Notes under the pieces: model-generated
Told to the model about the DNA's origin: nothing
The model's database searches: none
Seen by the model: the letters and a program-made list of their open reading frames with translations, nothing else
Origin: Vibrio gallaecicus
GTDB lineage: Bacteria; Pseudomonadota; Gammaproteobacteria; Enterobacterales; Vibrionaceae
Assembly: GCF_024347495.1 (NCBI RefSeq)
Contig: NZ_AP025490.1
Span: 558,001 to 622,000, forward strand
DNA length: 64,000 nt
Reading direction: 5' to 3'
Made by a program: the position numbers and the translations under genes
Shown here: positions 28,398-37,840 of the stretch, one piece after another
Layout: every line of letters starts with the position of its first letter
Position numbering within the stretch: the first letter of the stretch is position 1

Positions 28398-29732
28398 ATG
28401 GGAACTCAATTCAAGATGGATTCCTTACCAGGTTCTCTTATCGTCGTGGGTGGTGCGTATGAACCTTGGCTATCTGTTTTAGAACAGGTTGGCTGGCAAT
28501 GCACACAATGTGCTGATTTACGTAAAGCGGATGCCTTAATTACCAGTACAGGTCCATGTATTGGTATCGTTGATTTAAGCCACGATGAATTCAGTTTAAA
28601 TGGGATAGCGAACCTAGTTAGTACGCATAAACAAGTTCGCTGGCTGGCTTTTATCCGAGAGTCGCAATTAGGTTCGGATACTATTTGCCAATTTATCGTT
28701 AATTTCTGTATCGACTTTTTCACAGCTCCGATCCCAGATGCCCAATTATTAAATACTATTGGCCATCAGCTTGGCATGCTTAAGCTAGAAAAAAAGGTAT
28801 GGCCTAATTATGGTAATAGCCATGATATGGGGCTACTTGGTGAATCTGTAGCCGTTAAGCGATTAAGAGATCAAGTCAAACGCATCGGTCCTACCGATGT
28901 CAGTATCTTAATTTATGGTGAGAGTGGTTCGGGGAAAGAAACCGTTGCTAGGGCGATTCACAATACTTCTTCACGAGCACATAACCCTTTTCTTGTTGTT
29001 AATTGCCGAGCCTTATCCGAGGAAAGGATCGAGTCGGATTTATTCGGGGTATCTCATAGTCATAACCCTAAAACCTCAATATTAGAACAGGCAAATGGTG
29101 GAACGGTTTTATTAAATGATGCTCTTGCTATGCCAAAATCTCAGCAAATGAATCTATTGAGATTTTTACAGGAAGGGAAAGTTGATACTCCGACAGGTTC
29201 AAAAGCTGTCGATGTCCGTATTCTTGCCGCGAACTCTTCGGATATAGAAAAAGCACTGATTGACGGTGAGTTTAACGAAGAGCTGTATCATTACATCAAT
29301 GTGCTAAGAATTAATGTACCTAGCCTCAAAGAGCGTGCTGGGGATATTTCTATTCTGTCCGGTTATTACTTACAAGAGTATTCAAAAGAGTTTAATGCGC
29401 AAGCTCGTAGCTTTTCTGAAGATGCGATGAAAGCACTCACTCGTTACCATTGGCCTGGCAATATTCGTGAACTCATGAATCAACTAAAACGTGCAGTACT
29501 TATGTCGGACTCGGTAATGATTGATGAAGCAGCATTAGAGCTACCAAAGCATAATGATGGAAAGCGGAGTCTTAAAAGTATCCGTGAACGCTCTGAAAAG
29601 GATGCTTTAATTCTTGTCTTAGAATCACATTGTGGGCAAGTGTCATTAGCGGCAAAAGAGCTAGGGGTATCAAGAGCAACAATGTATCGTTTGTTGAATA
29701 AGCACAGCTTAATATCTGAAAGCACTATATAG
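28398..29732 (+). CDS. vpsR: VpsR-type enhancer-binding-like transcription regulator
   Basis: NtrC-like activator; in V. cholerae VpsR binds c-di-GMP and turns on exopolysaccharide and biofilm genes. 444 residues: receiver-like domain with Asp at residue 59, the VpsR phospho-acceptor number; an AAA+ domain with Walker A GESGSGKE; and a C-terminal Fis-type helix-turn-helix (LAAKELGVSRATMYRLL). The GAFTGA loop needed for sigma-54 contact is missing (DLFGVSHSHNPKT instead) and Walker B reads GGTVLLND. This fits a sigma-70-dependent regulator. The lysS-vpsR order is as in V. cholerae. Confidence 0.93.
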   Translation: MGTQFKMDSLPGSLIVVGGAYEPWLSVLEQVGWQCTQCADLRKADALITSTGPCIGIVDLSHDEFSLNGIANLVSTHKQVRWLAFIRESQLGSDTICQFIVNFCIDFFTAPIPDAQLLNTIGHQLGMLKLEKKVWPNYGNSHDMGLLGESVAVKRLRDQVKRIGPTDVSILIYGESGSGKETVARAIHNTSSRAHNPFLVVNCRALSEERIESDLFGVSHSHNPKTSILEQANGGTVLLNDALAMPKSQQMNLLRFLQEGKVDTPTGSKAVDVRILAANSSDIEKALIDGEFNEELYHYINVLRINVPSLKERAGDISILSGYYLQEYSKEFNAQARSFSEDAMKALTRYHWPGNIRELMNQLKRAVLMSDSVMIDEAALELPKHNDGKRSLKSIRERSEKDALILVLESHCGQVSLAAKELGVSRATMYRLLNKHSLISESTI

Positions 29733-29740
29733 AGAAATCG

Positions 29741-29766
29741 AGCCACGTATCTAGCGTGGCTTTTTC
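29741..29766 (+). terminator. Terminator after vpsR
   Basis: 7-bp stem AGCCACG/CGTGGCT with a 7-nt loop, followed by TTTTT. Confidence 0.88.
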
Positions 29767-29989
29767 GTTTCAGCGATATATTCTTTAGTTTTTATATAGC
29801 TCATATGAATATGTTATATTTAAATGGATATGCAACAATTTACTAGGTGAATACTTTGTTTTCATAATGTTATAAATTTATAGGTTGAATTTTATACTCA
29901 TTTGAATAGAATTCAACCGTGAAAGCAAAGTTATCTCTGCTTTATACATCATCATATATTTGGATTTTTTAGTTAGCTTGGAGGCGTAA

Positions 29990-30112
29990 ATGAAACATTT
30001 TAATTTTATTCATCACATTTACGCATCGTCGGATTGTAGCAAAGATATGCCTGCTTACATGGCTGGTACATTTATGACTACTGATCTAGCCACCCAAGAT
30101 AAATCTAACTAA
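29990..30112 (+). CDS. Candidate 40-residue small protein
   Basis: Short ORF (begins MKHFNFIHHIYASSDCS) with a strong ribosome binding site GGAGG six bases before the ATG. No signal peptide or membrane segment is clear. I do not recognise it. The next gene, a DUF1127 protein, starts 110 bp downstream in the same direction and no clear terminator lies between, so the two may share a transcript. Confidence 0.5.
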   Translation: MKHFNFIHHIYASSDCSKDMPAYMAGTFMTTDLATQDKSN

Positions 30113-30221
30113 CAGATCCGTACCCTTATTTGGCTGCGGAAATAGCAGCTAAATGGGAACCTATCCCTTATCTCATCTAGAACGCTATTTTCTCAGTTAA
30201 TCCTATTACTGGAGAATTATT

Positions 30222-30473
30222 ATGCGTCACTCAATTTATTTAAAACTTGCGACTGTTCTTGTTCGTGCTGATCTACGCCGAGAAGAAAGAGAATGGCAAC
30301 GAAAAGTTCGCCGTAGTTCATTTGATTTACCATGGGAAAACAAACATTTACTAAGAGATATTGGCTTGGAAAGTGATGGTCGACCTATTGCGTTTTCTGA
30401 ACCTGAAGCTGTAACTATTGAGCGTCGAGTTCGTCATCTACGCCGAGTTTTAAGTGCACGAATACCAACGTAA
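30222..30473 (+). CDS. DUF1127-like small basic protein
   Basis: 83-residue, arginine-rich protein. The segment SSFDLPWENKHLLRDIGLESDG resembles the DUF1127 (YjiS-like) signature, in which a conserved LLRDIGL motif follows an aromatic/charged helix. TGGAG eight bases upstream supports the ATG. Members are small RNA-binding or stress-linked proteins in some bacteria; the function here is not known. Confidence 0.75.
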   Translation: MRHSIYLKLATVLVRADLRREEREWQRKVRRSSFDLPWENKHLLRDIGLESDGRPIAFSEPEAVTIERRVRHLRRVLSARIPT

Positions 30474-30572
30474 TATATGGGGTTGAGATACCTTCAGCCC
30501 CTAAATTGTATTGTGAGATATTTATTATGGTGTCGGGATTATTAGAGTGATCTTGAATGAATATCAAATTGA

Positions 30573-30603
30573 AAAGAGAAGTGGTTACTCACTTCTCTTT
30601 TTA
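30573..30603 (+). terminator. Terminator after the DUF1127-like gene
   Basis: 11-bp perfect stem AAAGAGAAGTG/CACTTCTCTTT, 6-nt loop, T-run on the right. Confidence 0.9.
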
Positions 30604-30673
30604 CGTTTCAAATGTATTTTTTAGCAAAGTAAATGACTTCAACTAAGCTTGAATAGAGCAGTGGAGGTGAATC

Positions 30674-30985
30674 ATGCAAAAACATCAATTAGACATGTGG
30701 TTACACGGGCATCACAAGGAGTCTTATCAACCACCTAAAGTGTATGTGATTGGGTGTTCGGATGTGACTGAATACTTATTGGCAGTTGAATATAAGCATA
30801 AACTTGAACCAGTAAAAAAAGGCGGGGAGCCGCTACATTTCGGATCTTTGGATCAAGTAAAAGAAGAACTAGTGCGATTGGGTATAGAGAAAGCGTATTT
30901 ACGATTACACAATACGTACGATGAGTTCGGCTCTACACCAAGCCAGCCCTATTGTGATATAGAGCTGTCATTAACTACGCATTAA
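30674..30985 (+). CDS. Small conserved hypothetical protein (DUF6482-like)
   Basis: 103-residue soluble protein starting MQKHQLDMWLHGHHK. I associate this N-terminus with the DUF6482 family found in vibrios and relatives, from memory and with moderate confidence. GGAGGTGA directly precedes the ATG, a near-perfect ribosome binding site. It is convergent with mutH, 40 bp away. No function can be assigned. Confidence 0.7.
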   Translation: MQKHQLDMWLHGHHKESYQPPKVYVIGCSDVTEYLLAVEYKHKLEPVKKGGEPLHFGSLDQVKEELVRLGIEKAYLRLHNTYDEFGSTPSQPYCDIELSLTTH

Positions 30986-31025
30986 TTAAAAAAACCTTCA
31001 GATATATAGATTAAAGGCTAAATAA

Positions 31026-31691
31026 TTATAGGTAATGTGCCGTTAAAATTTGATGAGTAAATTGCGTTCTTAAATAGAAGCCTCTTGGCTTAGTTTTTAT
31101 TGGTTTTCCATTTATGCCATAAGCTTCTGTGAGAACTCGGCTATTGGCTGCTTTTGGACGTAAGTGCAGAGCCTCTCCGTGCCGGGCGGTGATTTGCTGT
31201 ATGTTACCGAGCACTATAACTTCCATTAGCTCTTCCCAGTCTCTTCTTAACACGTCCTCTTCTTCAGAGCTTGGTGTCCAAAGCAAAGGCGATCCAACTC
31301 TTCTATCCGCTAAAGGAATTTCTCTTTCTCCTTCAACTGGTATCCACAGCACTTTAGATAACTTATTTCGCACATGGCTGGTTTCCCAAGTTAAACCTTG
31401 TACACCGATTAGTGGAGCAACACAGACAAAAGTTGTCTCTAGTGGCTTTCCGCTATAACTGATAGGAATGCTTTTTAATTCGATCCCTAAGTTAACAAAA
31501 TCTTGTTGAGGTTTACTGCCGGCGAGCGCTCCTAAATGCCATTCAAGTAACTGCCCAACCCAACCTTTATCTCGTTTAAGATCTGGTGGTACATCCATCT
31601 TGGCTTCGTTGGCTAACTCTTGAAATGACAATCCAGCAATAGCATTGGCTCTTTCTAGTAATTCTTCTTGGGTTTTAGGTTCTGGTTTCAT
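31026..31691 (-). CDS. mutH: DNA mismatch repair endonuclease MutH
   Basis: Nicks the unmethylated strand at hemimethylated GATC sites in MutS/MutL-directed repair. 221 residues. The PD-(D/E)XK-type active site is intact: Asp in [12 protein letters not shown] and its downstream Glu-x-Lys. Presence of MutH implies Dam methylation in this organism. The gene is divergent from rppH across a 611-bp gap rich in DnaA boxes, as next to the E. coli DARS2 locus. Confidence 0.95.
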   Translation of the reverse strand: MKPEPKTQEELLERANAIAGLSFQELANEAKMDVPPDLKRDKGWVGQLLEWHLGALAGSKPQQDFVNLGIELKSIPISYSGKPLETTFVCVAPLIGVQGLTWETSHVRNKLSKVLWIPVEGEREIPLADRRVGSPLLWTPSSEEEDVLRRDWEELMEVIVLGNIQQITARHGEALHLRPKAANSRVLTEAYGINGKPIKTKPRGFYLRTQFTHQILTAHYL

Positions 31692-31792
31692 AATAAAGAG
31701 GCAATATAAAAAATGAATTTTATCAGAAGTTATTGGAAATGATTACCGGTTAATAAACGATCTTGCTGTGCATCCTTTGATCAAAATTAAGG

Positions 31793-32194
31793 TTATCCAC
31801 AGATTAGTTACGTAAAAATAAAAATAATTGTGATCTGTATAAATAAACAGGCATTTTAAGATGAATGAATACTTGCTATATCAAGAGTAAAATGAAGCTT
31901 TTAGTGTGCTGTGTGGATAAAGGTCACATTGGTTGATCTTTGACCGATTGTTTTTCTGTAAAGATCCTTCCGATTTTGTTTTAATTTTATTTTTTACTTT
32001 TAATTTAACTTGTTGATTTTTAATTGTTATATTTTAAAAGTTAAAATGCTCAATAACTTTTCAATCTATATGAAGATTATTGATAGCCAATTATTGTTAA
32101 TTCTTCACATAGTTATTCACAGAAAAGGTGAATAAATGTGGTCTATGTCTCACTCTTATGTGGGTAACTTAAATTTGAACAAAAGTTATCCAGA
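31793..32194. promoter_or_regulatory. DARS2-like cluster of DnaA boxes with IHF site in the mutH-rppH gap
   Basis: Two perfect DnaA boxes in opposite orientation, TTATCCACA at 31793-31801 and TGTGGATAA at 31912-31920; a third, TTATTCACA, at 32113-32121; a one-mismatch box TTATCCAGA at 32186-32194. Between them TAACTTGTTGATT at 32006-32018 matches the IHF consensus (YAA-N4-TTGATW on this strand) inside AT-rich DNA. E. coli DARS2, which regenerates ATP-DnaA and needs IHF, lies beside mutH. The rest of the 611-bp gap shows no gene. Confidence 0.7.
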
Positions 32195-32302
32195 ATTAAG
32201 AATAAAATCATAAATATCGGTTTAATCACATCACTAAGTTTGCTCCGCTTGGGGATATGTGGAAAAATCAATGTAATTAAAAATTTAGATAGAGGTTGGC
32301 CA

Positions 32303-32821
32303 GTGATAGATGGCGATGGTTACCGATTAAACGTTGGTATTGTAATCTGTAACAACCATGGTCAGGTCTTCTGGGCTAAACGGTACGGGCAACATTCTTG
32401 GCAGTTTCCCCAAGGGGGGATTGATGAAGGTGAAACTCCAGAGCAGGCAATGTTCCGAGAGTTATATGAAGAAGTTGGTCTAACAAAAAAGGATGTGAAA
32501 ATCGTTGCGACTAGTCGTCATTGGTTACGCTATAAGCTACCCAAACGCTTAGTTCGATGGGATTCAAAACCTGTCTGTATTGGACAAAAACAGAAGTGGT
32601 TTCTTCTACGACTAGATTGCGATGAATCTCGTATTAATATGCAGCGTGGAAGTACACCTGAATTTGATGGTTGGCGCTGGGTAAGCTATTGGTACCCAGT
32701 AAGACAAGTCGTTTCTTTTAAGCGAGATGTGTATCGTCGAGCAATGAAAGAATTCGCATCTTTAGCAATGCCGTTTAAAGAGCGAAAGACAAAAGGAAAA
32801 CGTAAACAACGTAGAGGGTAA
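32303..32821 (+). CDS. rppH: RNA pyrophosphohydrolase RppH
   Basis: Removes pyrophosphate from the 5' end of mRNAs, starting 5'-dependent decay. 172 residues. The Nudix box [20 protein letters not shown] is complete, and [12 protein letters not shown] and [17 protein letters not shown] match E. coli RppH. I chose GTG at 32303, with GAGG seven bases upstream, because the protein then begins [12 protein letters not shown] like E. coli MIDDDGYRPNVG; the longer frame to 32240 is not supported. Only 2 bp separate it from ptsP. Confidence 0.95.
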   Translation: MIDGDGYRLNVGIVICNNHGQVFWAKRYGQHSWQFPQGGIDEGETPEQAMFRELYEEVGLTKKDVKIVATSRHWLRYKLPKRLVRWDSKPVCIGQKQKWFLLRLDCDESRINMQRGSTPEFDGWRWVSYWYPVRQVVSFKRDVYRRAMKEFASLAMPFKERKTKGKRKQRRG

Positions 32822-32823
32822 GC

Positions 32824-35073
32824 ATGCTCAGTCAACTAAGGGACATAGTTGAACAAGTTTCAAGGGTTGAAGATGTTTATACTGCCCTTGATATTTTAGT
32901 AAAAGAGACATGCAGCGCGATGCAGACTGAATGCTGCACCGTGTACCTTGCTAACGATGAAATGCAGCGCCTTGAGTTGATGGCAACTCAAGGTCTGAAT
33001 TTTAAAACTGACAGTATTCATATTAATTTTTCGGAAGGTTTAGTTGGTCTTGTTAAGCGCAGTGCTGAACCTATTAACCTTGCCGAAGTCTCAAATCATC
33101 CTGCTTATAAGTTTTTCCCTGAATTAGGTGAAGATGTTTATCACTCTTTTTTAGGCACTCCAATTATCTATCGCAAGCAAGTGCTTGGCGTACTGGTTAT
33201 TCAACAAAAGTCACCCCGTTTATTCAGTGAAATGGAAGAATCTTTCCTTGTCACTCTTTCTGCCCAGCTAGCAGTGATTGTTGCCCATGCACAAACGCAA
33301 GGTTTATGGCGTTTAGAGCAACAGCAGCGTTTATCAAGCAAAGGTATCGCAGCTTCTTCGGGTGTAGCAATTGGCGATCTTTGGTGGGACAACACTCAAC
33401 CTGAACTGACTGACGTCTATCCGGCCTCTACGCTTAATATTGAAAAAGAGCATGAGCAGTTGGTAGTGGCTATTGAAAATGCGCTGAGTGATTTTAGGCG
33501 TATGAGAAAGCGTTTAGATAGTGATATTAATAAAGATGCTTTGGCGATCTTTGATTTATTTACTCACTTACTGAACGATCCAATGCTTCGTAAAGATCTG
33601 AAATCTCAGATTCAAAAAGGTGATAGGGCGGATTGGGCACTAAGGCAAGTCGTTGAAAGTTATTCAAACCGCTTCGCTAGAATGTCGGATGTGTACCTAA
33701 GAGAACGTGCTCAAGATATTCGCGAATTAGGACAAAGGTTACTCTACTTTCTCCATAATACTGAATATGAACAGCGTTCTTTAGAAAAGCCGATAATTTT
33801 AGTCGTTCGAGAGTTAACCGCTTCTGTTTTAGCTTCTATCCCTAAAGGGAAGTTATTAGCAGTGGTTTCTCTTGAAGGGGCAGCAAACTCTCATGCTGCT
33901 ATTTTGTCTCGTGCTTTAGGCGTACCAGCAGTCATGGGGCTGAGCCTGAACCTCGAACAAATAAATGGTAAGCAAGCCATTGTTGACGGTTACAGCGGTG
34001 AAGTGTTCATTGAACCTGATAGTAACTTACTGAGTGAATATGGTGAGTTAGTGTTAGAGGAGAGTGAGCTCTCTTCAATGGTCAATCAAGAGCTGTTTAA
34101 ACCGGCACTGACACAAGACGGCAGGCATGTTGATATTTTGTTGAATGCGGGGCTGAGTGCTGATACCAACATTGCACTTAATCAAGGTGTTGATGGCGTT
34201 GGCTTGTATCGAACTGAAATCTCTTTTCTTTTACAGCAGCGCTTCCCTTCAGAAGATGAGCAAGTGAAGCAGTATTGTTCAGTCTTGGAGAGCTACCCGA
34301 ATAAACAAGTGGTTATGAGAACGCTTGATATTGGTGGAGATAAAGCCTTGCCGTATTTTCCAATTGAGGAAGATAACCCATTCTTAGGCTGGCGTGGGAT
34401 TCGTTTTACACTCGATCATCCCGATATTTTTATCATTCAATTACGCGCAATGCTTAGAGCAAGCTGTGACAGTCAGAATTTAAGTATTTTACTTCCGATG
34501 ATCTCTGGTGCACAGGAACTTGATGATGCCATCAAACTTATTGAACAAGCTTATGATGAAGTGAGTTTGTTGGATAGCCGAGTGAGAATGCCGCGTATAG
34601 GGATTATGCTGGAAGTGCCTTCAATCGTGTATTTACTGCCTCTTATTGCTAATAAAGTGGATTTTGTATCAGTTGGCACCAACGATTTAACTCAATATTT
34701 ATTAGCCGTAGACCGGAACAATTCACGTGTAGCGAGTGTCTATGAATCTATGCACCCTGCAGTGATTATGGCTTTGAAACAAATACACGATACTTGTAAA
34801 CAACATTCATTACCTGTCTGTATATGTGGTGAGCTTGCAGGGGACCCGATGGGAGCCTTGTTATTAGTTGGGTTAGGGTATGACACCCTAAGTATGAACA
34901 CCTCTAATGTTGCAAGAACTAAGTATTTGATTCGCCAATCTACGCATCAAGAGCTACAAGATTTGGCGAATAAAGCATTATCACAGCCCTACGGAAGTAG
35001 CATCTATAGTATGATGTTACGTTATTTTGAAGAACGAGAGTTTACTGGCTTTATTCGAGCGGGTAAGAAATAG
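32824..35073 (+). CDS. ptsP: Phosphoenolpyruvate-protein phosphotransferase EI-Ntr
   Basis: First enzyme of the nitrogen-related PTS phosphorelay, PEP to EI-Ntr to NPr to EIIA-Ntr. 749 residues: N-terminal GAF domain (about 1-150), an EI N-terminal domain with the phospho-His motif EGAANSHAAILSRALGVPA, and a PEP-binding barrel with GVGLYRTEI, RTLDIGGDKALPYF and CGELAGDP. Follows rppH by 2 bp with AGAGGG before the ATG. Part of the conserved rppH-ptsP-lgt-thyA block. Confidence 0.96.
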   Translation: MLSQLRDIVEQVSRVEDVYTALDILVKETCSAMQTECCTVYLANDEMQRLELMATQGLNFKTDSIHINFSEGLVGLVKRSAEPINLAEVSNHPAYKFFPELGEDVYHSFLGTPIIYRKQVLGVLVIQQKSPRLFSEMEESFLVTLSAQLAVIVAHAQTQGLWRLEQQQRLSSKGIAASSGVAIGDLWWDNTQPELTDVYPASTLNIEKEHEQLVVAIENALSDFRRMRKRLDSDINKDALAIFDLFTHLLNDPMLRKDLKSQIQKGDRADWALRQVVESYSNRFARMSDVYLRERAQDIRELGQRLLYFLHNTEYEQRSLEKPIILVVRELTASVLASIPKGKLLAVVSLEGAANSHAAILSRALGVPAVMGLSLNLEQINGKQAIVDGYSGEVFIEPDSNLLSEYGELVLEESELSSMVNQELFKPALTQDGRHVDILLNAGLSADTNIALNQGVDGVGLYRTEISFLLQQRFPSEDEQVKQYCSVLESYPNKQVVMRTLDIGGDKALPYFPIEEDNPFLGWRGIRFTLDHPDIFIIQLRAMLRASCDSQNLSILLPMISGAQELDDAIKLIEQAYDEVSLLDSRVRMPRIGIMLEVPSIVYLLPLIANKVDFVSVGTNDLTQYLLAVDRNNSRVASVYESMHPAVIMALKQIHDTCKQHSLPVCICGELAGDPMGALLLVGLGYDTLSMNTSNVARTKYLIRQSTHQELQDLANKALSQPYGSSIYSMMLRYFEEREFTGFIRAGKK

Positions 35074-35081
35074 GATATAAC

Positions 35082-35873
35082 GTGACATATGAACTAATAG
35101 GCTTGCTAGTAGTATTAGGTGCGGTAGTTGGCGTATTAGCAGGTTTACTGGGTATTGGTGGCGGGCTACTTGTTGTTCCTGCTCTCCTTTTTCTCCTTCC
35201 GAAATCTGGGATATCCCCTGATATTGCTATGCAAATGGCACTGGCAACCTCTTTAGCCACAATAATAGTGACTTCAGGTTCATCCGCTTTAAATCATCTA
35301 AAGCTGGGTAATGTTGATATATTTGTTATTAAGTGGTTGATGCCAGGGGTCGTGATAGGGGGCTTCATGGGGTCTTTTATTGCAGATGTCATCCCTACGG
35401 AATACCTTCCTAAAGTTTTTGGTTTCATTGTGTTGCTACTTGCACTGCAAATGCTGCTATCGATTCGTTCGACCAGTCAAAAGTCTATGCCGAGTTCAGC
35501 TAAAACCATCATCTATGGTAGTGGGATTGGTGTTATTTCAAGCCTAGCTGGAATCGGTGGTGGATCATTGTCTGTGCCTTTTTTAAATTATCATGGCATA
35601 GAGATGCGTAAAGCTGTGGGTTCGTCCTCAGTGTGCGGTTGTGTGATTGCTTTATCAGGCATGCTTGGGTTTGTTTGGCATGGCTCATCCGTCGAACATT
35701 TACCTGAATACAGTGTTGGCTATGTGTACCTACCTGCTTTAGTTGCCGTAGCGAGTGCTTCTGTGCTGACAACTCGCATAGGGGCAAAGCTTGCTACTCA
35801 ATTACCGACATCGGTTTTAAAAAAATTCTTTGCTGTATTTTTAATGTTCATTGCTGGCGCTATGTTGCTGTAG
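35082..35873 (+). CDS. TSUP (TauE/SafE) family membrane transporter
   Basis: 263-residue inner-membrane protein with about eight transmembrane segments in two repeats. Each repeat has a glycine-rich motif, GLLGIGGGLLVVPAL and SLAGIGGGSLSVPFL, the hallmark of the TSUP family thought to export sulfite or organosulfur anions. GTG at 35082 has AGGAT upstream; the ATG two codons later is possible. It lies between ptsP and lgt and is probably in the same operon. The substrate is unknown. Confidence 0.85.
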   Translation: MTYELIGLLVVLGAVVGVLAGLLGIGGGLLVVPALLFLLPKSGISPDIAMQMALATSLATIIVTSGSSALNHLKLGNVDIFVIKWLMPGVVIGGFMGSFIADVIPTEYLPKVFGFIVLLLALQMLLSIRSTSQKSMPSSAKTIIYGSGIGVISSLAGIGGGSLSVPFLNYHGIEMRKAVGSSSVCGCVIALSGMLGFVWHGSSVEHLPEYSVGYVYLPALVAVASASVLTTRIGAKLATQLPTSVLKKFFAVFLMFIAGAMLL

Positions 35874-35944
35874 TCCCATTTCAGTATTCTTAGTCCGCGC
35901 GTTTCATTCATTGTTATTCATTTTATTGTTATAGAGAGTCGAGT

Positions 35945-36748
35945 ATGTCTCAGGGGTTTATTGAATTCCCAAATATTGATCCTGTTCTTATCGAACTAGG
36001 TCCTATTGCTGTTCGTTGGTACGGGTTGATGTACCTTGTTGGTTTTATGTTTGCTATGTGGTTAGCGAACCGCCGAGCTGATAAGCCGAATAGTGGATGG
36101 ACGAGAGAGCAAGTGTCTGACTTATTGTTCGCTGGCTTTCTTGGGGTAGTGATTGGTGGGCGTGTTGGTTACGTTCTGTTTTACAACTTTGATTTGTTTT
36201 TGCAAGACCCGCTATATCTGTTCAAAGTATGGACCGGTGGTATGTCTTTCCACGGTGGTTTACTCGGTGTTATTAGCGCAATGTTCTGGTATGCACGCAA
36301 GAACGGTCGACCATTCTTTGGCGTGGCTGATTTTATCGCACCTTTAGTTCCGTTTGGTTTAGGGATGGGACGCCTAGGTAATTTCATGAACAGTGAATTA
36401 TGGGGACGTGTAACAGATGTTCCATGGGGTATTGTTTTCCCTAACGGTGGACCATTGCCTCGCCATCCATCTCAGTTGTATGAGATGGCATTGGAAGGTA
36501 TTGTTTTATTCTTCATCCTCAATTGGTTTATTCGTAAACCTCGCCCGTTAGGTTCTGTTTCTGGTCTGTTCTTGATGGGGTACGGTTCTTTCCGCTTCCT
36601 TGTTGAGTATGTACGAGAGCCTGATGCCCACCTTGGTTTGTTTGGTGACTTCATCTCTATGGGGCAAATATTATCGCTACCAATGGTGATTTTAGGTGCG
36701 TTGATGGTGGCGTGGGCATACAAATCAAACAGTAAAATTGTTCAGTAG
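35945..36748 (+). CDS. lgt: Prolipoprotein diacylglyceryl transferase
   Basis: Inner-membrane enzyme transferring diacylglycerol to the lipobox cysteine, the first step in lipoprotein maturation. 267 residues with about seven transmembrane segments. Family motifs are present: [23 protein letters not shown] and the signature [21 protein letters not shown] precedes the ATG. It lies just before thyA, as in E. coli. Confidence 0.97.
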   Translation: MSQGFIEFPNIDPVLIELGPIAVRWYGLMYLVGFMFAMWLANRRADKPNSGWTREQVSDLLFAGFLGVVIGGRVGYVLFYNFDLFLQDPLYLFKVWTGGMSFHGGLLGVISAMFWYARKNGRPFFGVADFIAPLVPFGLGMGRLGNFMNSELWGRVTDVPWGIVFPNGGPLPRHPSQLYEMALEGIVLFFILNWFIRKPRPLGSVSGLFLMGYGSFRFLVEYVREPDAHLGLFGDFISMGQILSLPMVILGALMVAWAYKSNSKIVQ

Positions 36749-36774
36749 AATTCATTTTTGTTAGGAAAGTTATC

Positions 36775-37626
36775 GTGAAGCAGTATTTAGATCTTTGTCA
36801 GCGTATCGTAGATGATGGTGTGTGGATTGAAAATGAGCGGACAGGTAAGCGCTGTCTTACCGTGGTTAATGCCGATCTAACCTACAATGTTGGTCAGAAT
36901 CAATTCCCGCTAGTGACAACTCGTAAAAGTTTTTGGAAAGCGGCTGTTGCAGAGCTCCTTGGTTACATCCGAGGTTACGATAATGCAGAAGACTTCAGAA
37001 AGCTTGGTACCAAGACTTGGGATGCCAATTCAAACTTAAATGACGCCTGGCTAAATAATCCTTACCGTAAAGGTGAAGATGATATGGGGCGAGTTTACGG
37101 TGTTCAAGGTCGAGCATGGGCTAAACCTGATGGCGGTCATATCGATCAATTGAAGAAAATTGTGGATGACTTGACTCGCGGTGTTGACGACCGGGGGGAG
37201 ATTCTTAATTTTTATAATCCAGGTGAATTCCACATGGGTTGCTTAAGACCGTGTATGTATAGCCATCATTTTTCTTTATTGGGTGACACTTTATATTTAA
37301 ATAGCACTCAGCGCTCTTGTGACGTGCCACTTGGACTTAATTTCAATATGGTTCAGGTTTATGTGTTTTTGGCTATCATCGCTCAAATTACAGGTAAGAA
37401 GCCTGGCGTGGCTTATCATAAAATTGTGAATGCCCATATATATGAAGATCAACTGGCGCCAATGAAAGACATTCAGTTGAAAAGAGAGCCGCTAGCTGCT
37501 CCTACTTTTCATATTAACCCTGAAATTAAGTCACTTGAAGATTTAGAAACTTGGGTGACATTAGATGATTTTTGGGTCGAAGGCTATGAATGCCATGATG
37601 CAATTAAGTATCCATTTTCGGTTTAA
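36775..37626 (+). CDS. thyA: Thymidylate synthase
   Basis: Converts dUMP to dTMP with methylene-THF. 283 residues, the slightly longer form found in vibrios. The catalytic Cys lies in [12 protein letters not shown], followed by the dUMP/folate-binding segment [13 protein letters not shown] and VNAHIYEDQ. The start is GTG, with AGGAAAG upstream, 26 bp after the lgt stop, so it is probably co-transcribed. Two terminators follow. Confidence 0.96.
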   Translation: MKQYLDLCQRIVDDGVWIENERTGKRCLTVVNADLTYNVGQNQFPLVTTRKSFWKAAVAELLGYIRGYDNAEDFRKLGTKTWDANSNLNDAWLNNPYRKGEDDMGRVYGVQGRAWAKPDGGHIDQLKKIVDDLTRGVDDRGEILNFYNPGEFHMGCLRPCMYSHHFSLLGDTLYLNSTQRSCDVPLGLNFNMVQVYVFLAIIAQITGKKPGVAYHKIVNAHIYEDQLAPMKDIQLKREPLAAPTFHINPEIKSLEDLETWVTLDDFWVEGYECHDAIKYPFSV

Positions 37627-37716
37627 CCTTTCCTAGTTGTTCTTTTGTTAAAGCTAGAAAGAATGGGAAAGGAGAGAAGTAATCTTCGATAGATAACTTT
37701 AGATAAAGAAATAATG

Positions 37717-37749
37717 AAAAGGTTGGCTAGAAATAGCCAACCTTTTTTT
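37717..37749 (+). terminator. Terminator after thyA
   Basis: 13-bp stem AAAAGGTTGGCTA/TAGCCAACCTTTT with GAAA loop and a T-run. Confidence 0.93.
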
Positions 37750-37775
37750 GTATCTGGAACTTTATCTTTGGATAC

Positions 37776-37809
37776 AAAAATCCCCGCCTCAATGAGAGCG
37801 GGGATTTTT
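37776..37809. terminator. Terminator for nptA (bidirectional)
   Basis: Stem AAAAATCCCCGC/GCGGGGATTTTT with a small inner CTC/GAG pairing. A-run on one side and T-run on the other; mainly ends the minus-strand transporter gene. Confidence 0.9.
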
Positions 37810-37840
37810 ATTTACTATCGTATTTTATGAAAGGTAATGT

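Noticed and set aside
31793-32266. Replication origin suggested by DnaA boxes
   Set aside because: No dnaA, gidA/mnmG, rctB or unwinding-element layout nearby; position next to mutH fits a DARS-type regulatory locus better.
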